From Micromonosporaceae bacterium (lineage in GTDB: Bacteria > Actinomycetota > Actinomycetes > Mycobacteriales > Micromonosporaceae), in NCBI GenBank assembly GCA_003543035.1, contig DPJL01000205.1, positions 1 through 7,866 on the forward strand: DNA of 7,866 nucleotides, read 5' to 3'. A program made the position numbers and the translations under genes. Positions 6,056 through 7,866 of this stretch are shown here, piece after piece. The stretch's first letter is position 1. Every line of letters begins with the position of its first letter. The notes beneath the pieces were generated by a model that saw nothing but the letters and a program-made list of their open reading frames with translations, did no database searches and was not told the origin of the DNA.

Positions 6056-7866
6056 AAGAGTCCCAAACGTCTCCTAACCGCCACCGGTCTGACCGTTGCG
6101 CTGGTCGCCACCATGTTCACCACGGCGGCAACCTCGAACGCGATCGCCGCGGACGGGCTGCTTTCGCTGAACAAACCCGCGACAGCATCGTCGGCCGGTG
6201 GCTGCTGTCCCGCTACGAACGTCAATGACGGCTCCACCACCACCCGCTGGGCGAGCGCGGCCAACGTCGACCCCTCATGGATCTACCTCGACCTTGGCGT
6301 GGTGGCCAACGTCAGCCGGGTCAAGCTCACGTGGGATGCGTCCTGTGCGGTGGGGTACCAGGTACAGGTCTCCGACAACAAGACCACATGGAGCGACATC
6401 TACTCCACGACCACCGGCAACGGTGGCGTCGACGATCTCACGGTTTCCGGCCGGGGCCGGTATGTCCGGACACTCGGCACTGTGCGCTGCCGTCCCGAGC
6501 CGACCAAGGGCTACTCGTTGCAGGAGTTCGAGGTCTACGGCAACACGGGTTCGGCCGACACCCAGCCGCCCACGATCCCCGGCAACCCCCGCACGAGCAA
6601 CCTGACCTGTAACTCGGTCACCTTCTCCTGGAACGCCTCGACCGACAACGTGGGCGTCACCAACTACGACGTCTATCACGACGGTCAGCAGATCAAGTCG
6701 GTCTCGGGTAGCACTCTTTCCACGAGCTTTGCGGTGGTACCAAACGTAACCTGGGGCCTCTACGTGAACGCCCGGGACGCGGCCGGCAACGTCTCGCAGG
6801 CGAGCACCACAGTGGACATCACCCCGCCGCCGTGCCAATCCGACACCCAGCCGCCGACCGCGCCGAGCGGGTTGGCCGGAAGTGCTTCGGGCACAAGCGT
6901 TTCGCTGACCTGGAATGCCTCGACCGACAACGTCGGCGTTACCGGCTACGACATCTTCCGCGGTAGCACCAAGGCCGGCACGGTGACCGGTACTTCGTTC
7001 ACCGACTCGGGGTTGTCCCCGAACACCACCTACCCCTACTACGTCGTTGCCCGCGACGCAGCCGGGAACGTTTCGCCTCGCAGCAACCAGATCTCGGTCA
7101 CGACCGGATCCAGTTGCGGCAACCCGGTGTGCCAGGTGACCCAGGTCGGCACCGAAGCCGATTTGCCTTGGGGTCTGGTCACTTTGCCGGACGGCAACAT
7201 TCTCTACTCCACTCGGGACAGGCACGACGTCGTGCGCATGAACCCGTCCAACGGCGCCAAGACAACCGTTGGTGGCGTTCCGAATGTGCAGAGCACCGCG
7301 GGTGAGGGTGGTCTGCTCGGGCTGGAGTTCCGAGCGAACTGGCTCTACATCATGCACACATCTCCAAGCGACAACCGCGTGGTGCGCATGCAGTATGTCA
7401 ACGGCGCCTTGGCCCAGTCGTCGCACCAGGTGCTGCTCAGTGGCATCGGGCGCAACAAGTTCCACAACGGCGGCCGATTGCGCTTCAGCCCCGATGGCAA
7501 TTTCCTCTTCATTGCCACCGGTGACGCGCAGAACGGCAACAACGCGCAGAACAAGAACAACCTCGGCGGTAAGGTCCTGCGCATCAAGCCGGATGGCAGC
7601 ATTCCGTTGGACAATCCTTTCGGCAACGCGGTTTGGAGCTATGGTCACCGCAACCCGCAGGGTCTTGCCTTCGACTCCCAGGGTCGCTTGTGGGAGCAGG
7701 AGTTCGGCAACAGCGTGATGGATGAGACCAACCTGATCGTCAAGGGCGGCAACTACGGCTGGCCGGCCTGTGAGGGGACCTCAGGTAGTTGCGGCACAGC
7801 CGGTTTCATCGCTCCAAAGAGGACATACCCGGTGGGTTCGGGTTCGTGCAGCGGCATCGCCATCGT
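6053..7866 (+). CDS. Secreted modular PQQ-dependent sugar dehydrogenase (F5/8C-FnIII-FnIII-GSDH), 3' end missing
   Basis: 604 codons are present and the frame is open at the right edge. Residues 1-33 are a signal peptide (Lys2...Lys5-Arg6, hydrophobic core, AIAA cleavage region). Residues about 38-164 form an F5/8C (discoidin, CBM32-like) domain: NKPATASS, NDGSTTTRWAS, IYLDLG, ending LQEFEVYG. Two FnIII modules follow (about 172-258 and 267-351). From about 362 comes a glucose/sorbosone dehydrogenase beta-propeller: LPWGLVTLPDG (371-381), GEGGLLGLEF (417-426), HNGGRLRFSPDG with His471 matching the catalytic base of soluble glucose dehydrogenase, GHRNPQGLAF with Arg533, and LIVKGGNYGWP (561-571). 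It should oxidise aldoses outside the cell using PQQ and calcium; the N-terminal domains probably bind glycans. The last propeller blades, where part of the PQQ site lies, are outside the window. An in-frame TAA at 6032 makes ATG 6053 the earliest start; no Shine-Dalgarno precedes it. Confidence 0.93.
   Translation, partial: MKSPKRLLTATGLTVALVATMFTTAATSNAIAADGLLSLNKPATASSAGGCCPATNVNDGSTTTRWASAANVDPSWIYLDLGVVANVSRVKLTWDASCAVGYQVQVSDNKTTWSDIYSTTTGNGGVDDLTVSGRGRYVRTLGTVRCRPEPTKGYSLQEFEVYGNTGSADTQPPTIPGNPRTSNLTCNSVTFSWNASTDNVGVTNYDVYHDGQQIKSVSGSTLSTSFAVVPNVTWGLYVNARDAAGNVSQASTTVDITPPPCQSDTQPPTAPSGLAGSASGTSVSLTWNASTDNVGVTGYDIFRGSTKAGTVTGTSFTDSGLSPNTTYPYYVVARDAAGNVSPRSNQISVTTGSSCGNPVCQVTQVGTEADLPWGLVTLPDGNILYSTRDRHDVVRMNPSNGAKTTVGGVPNVQSTAGEGGLLGLEFRANWLYIMHTSPSDNRVVRMQYVNGALAQSSHQVLLSGIGRNKFHNGGRLRFSPDGNFLFIATGDAQNGNNAQNKNNLGGKVLRIKPDGSIPLDNPFGNAVWSYGHRNPQGLAFDSQGRLWEQEFGNSVMDETNLIVKGGNYGWPACEGTSGSCGTAGFIAPKRTYPVGSGSCSGIAI
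6557..7114 (+). repeat. Two tandem FnIII-coding units, period about 282 bp
   Basis: Each unit opens with codons for DTQPPT and contains WNASTDNVGVT and ARDAAGNVS. The DNA copies at 6629-6661 and 6911-6943 match at 30 of 33 bases, and the ARDAAGN blocks (from 6770 and 7049) are also nearly identical, while the rest of the modules has diverged. This suggests an old duplication with local conservation or gene conversion of conserved parts. The units act as spacer modules between the glycan-binding and dehydrogenase domains. Confidence 0.8.

Noticed and set aside
6275..7648. A 457-codon open frame on the minus strand
   Set aside because: It lies wholly antisense to the sugar dehydrogenase gene, whose domains are unmistakable. 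The translation has no recognisable domain and a Val/Arg/Gly-rich shadow composition usual in G+C-rich DNA.
1..7866. Mobile elements, CRISPR arrays, tRNA or rRNA genes
   Set aside because: No transposase or integrase frame, no regularly spaced direct repeats and no cloverleaf or rRNA-like sequence was seen; the only direct repeats are the FnIII units.

Overview
This is a G+C-rich segment that reads like an actinomycete chromosome, possibly from the Pseudonocardiales/Streptomyces-like soil bacteria (genus not determinable from the sequence). The evidence is the strong G/C bias at third codon positions, GTG starts, 4-bp gene overlaps, a secreted xylanase with a CebR/CelR-type operator, a LigC-type ATP-dependent DNA ligase and a tripeptidyl-aminopeptidase-like lipoprotein. 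I see no mobile element, CRISPR array, tRNA or rRNA.

Layout, left to right. Positions 1-479 (minus strand) hold the 5' part of a secreted GH10 endo-xylanase gene that runs off the left edge. The 138-bp gap at 480-617 holds its promoter region, with a 13/14 match to the TGGGAGCGCTCCCA operator of LacI-family cellulose/cello-oligosaccharide repressors. From 5853 down to 618, five genes on the minus strand are packed as one probable operon, in transcription order: an unusual zinc-ribbon/SDR fusion protein, an AlkA-like HhH-GPD DNA glycosylase (GTGA overlap), a small VOC-fold protein (26-bp gap), a LigC-like ATP-dependent DNA ligase (ATGA overlap), and a lipoprotein alpha/beta-hydrolase of the tripeptidyl aminopeptidase type (overlap of 23 bp or a gap of about 10 bp, depending on start). 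The 199-bp divergent intergenic region 5854-6052 is rich in inverted repeats. From 6053 to the right edge (plus strand) runs a large secreted modular protein: signal peptide, F5/8C-like (discoidin) domain, two FnIII modules and a PQQ-dependent sugar dehydrogenase domain, cut by the window end.

How they may work together. The two outer genes are extracellular carbohydrate-active enzymes (xylan hydrolysis; sugar oxidation) and fit a plant-biomass lifestyle. The inner operon joins a base-excision glycosylase to a DNA ligase, which suggests excision repair. The SDR-like, VOC and peptidase members have no obvious repair role. The most unusual item is the SDR-like protein, which carries a CX2C-X14-CX2C knuckle and has Thr where the catalytic Tyr of YxxxK is expected. 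No stretch over 300 bases lacks a gene.
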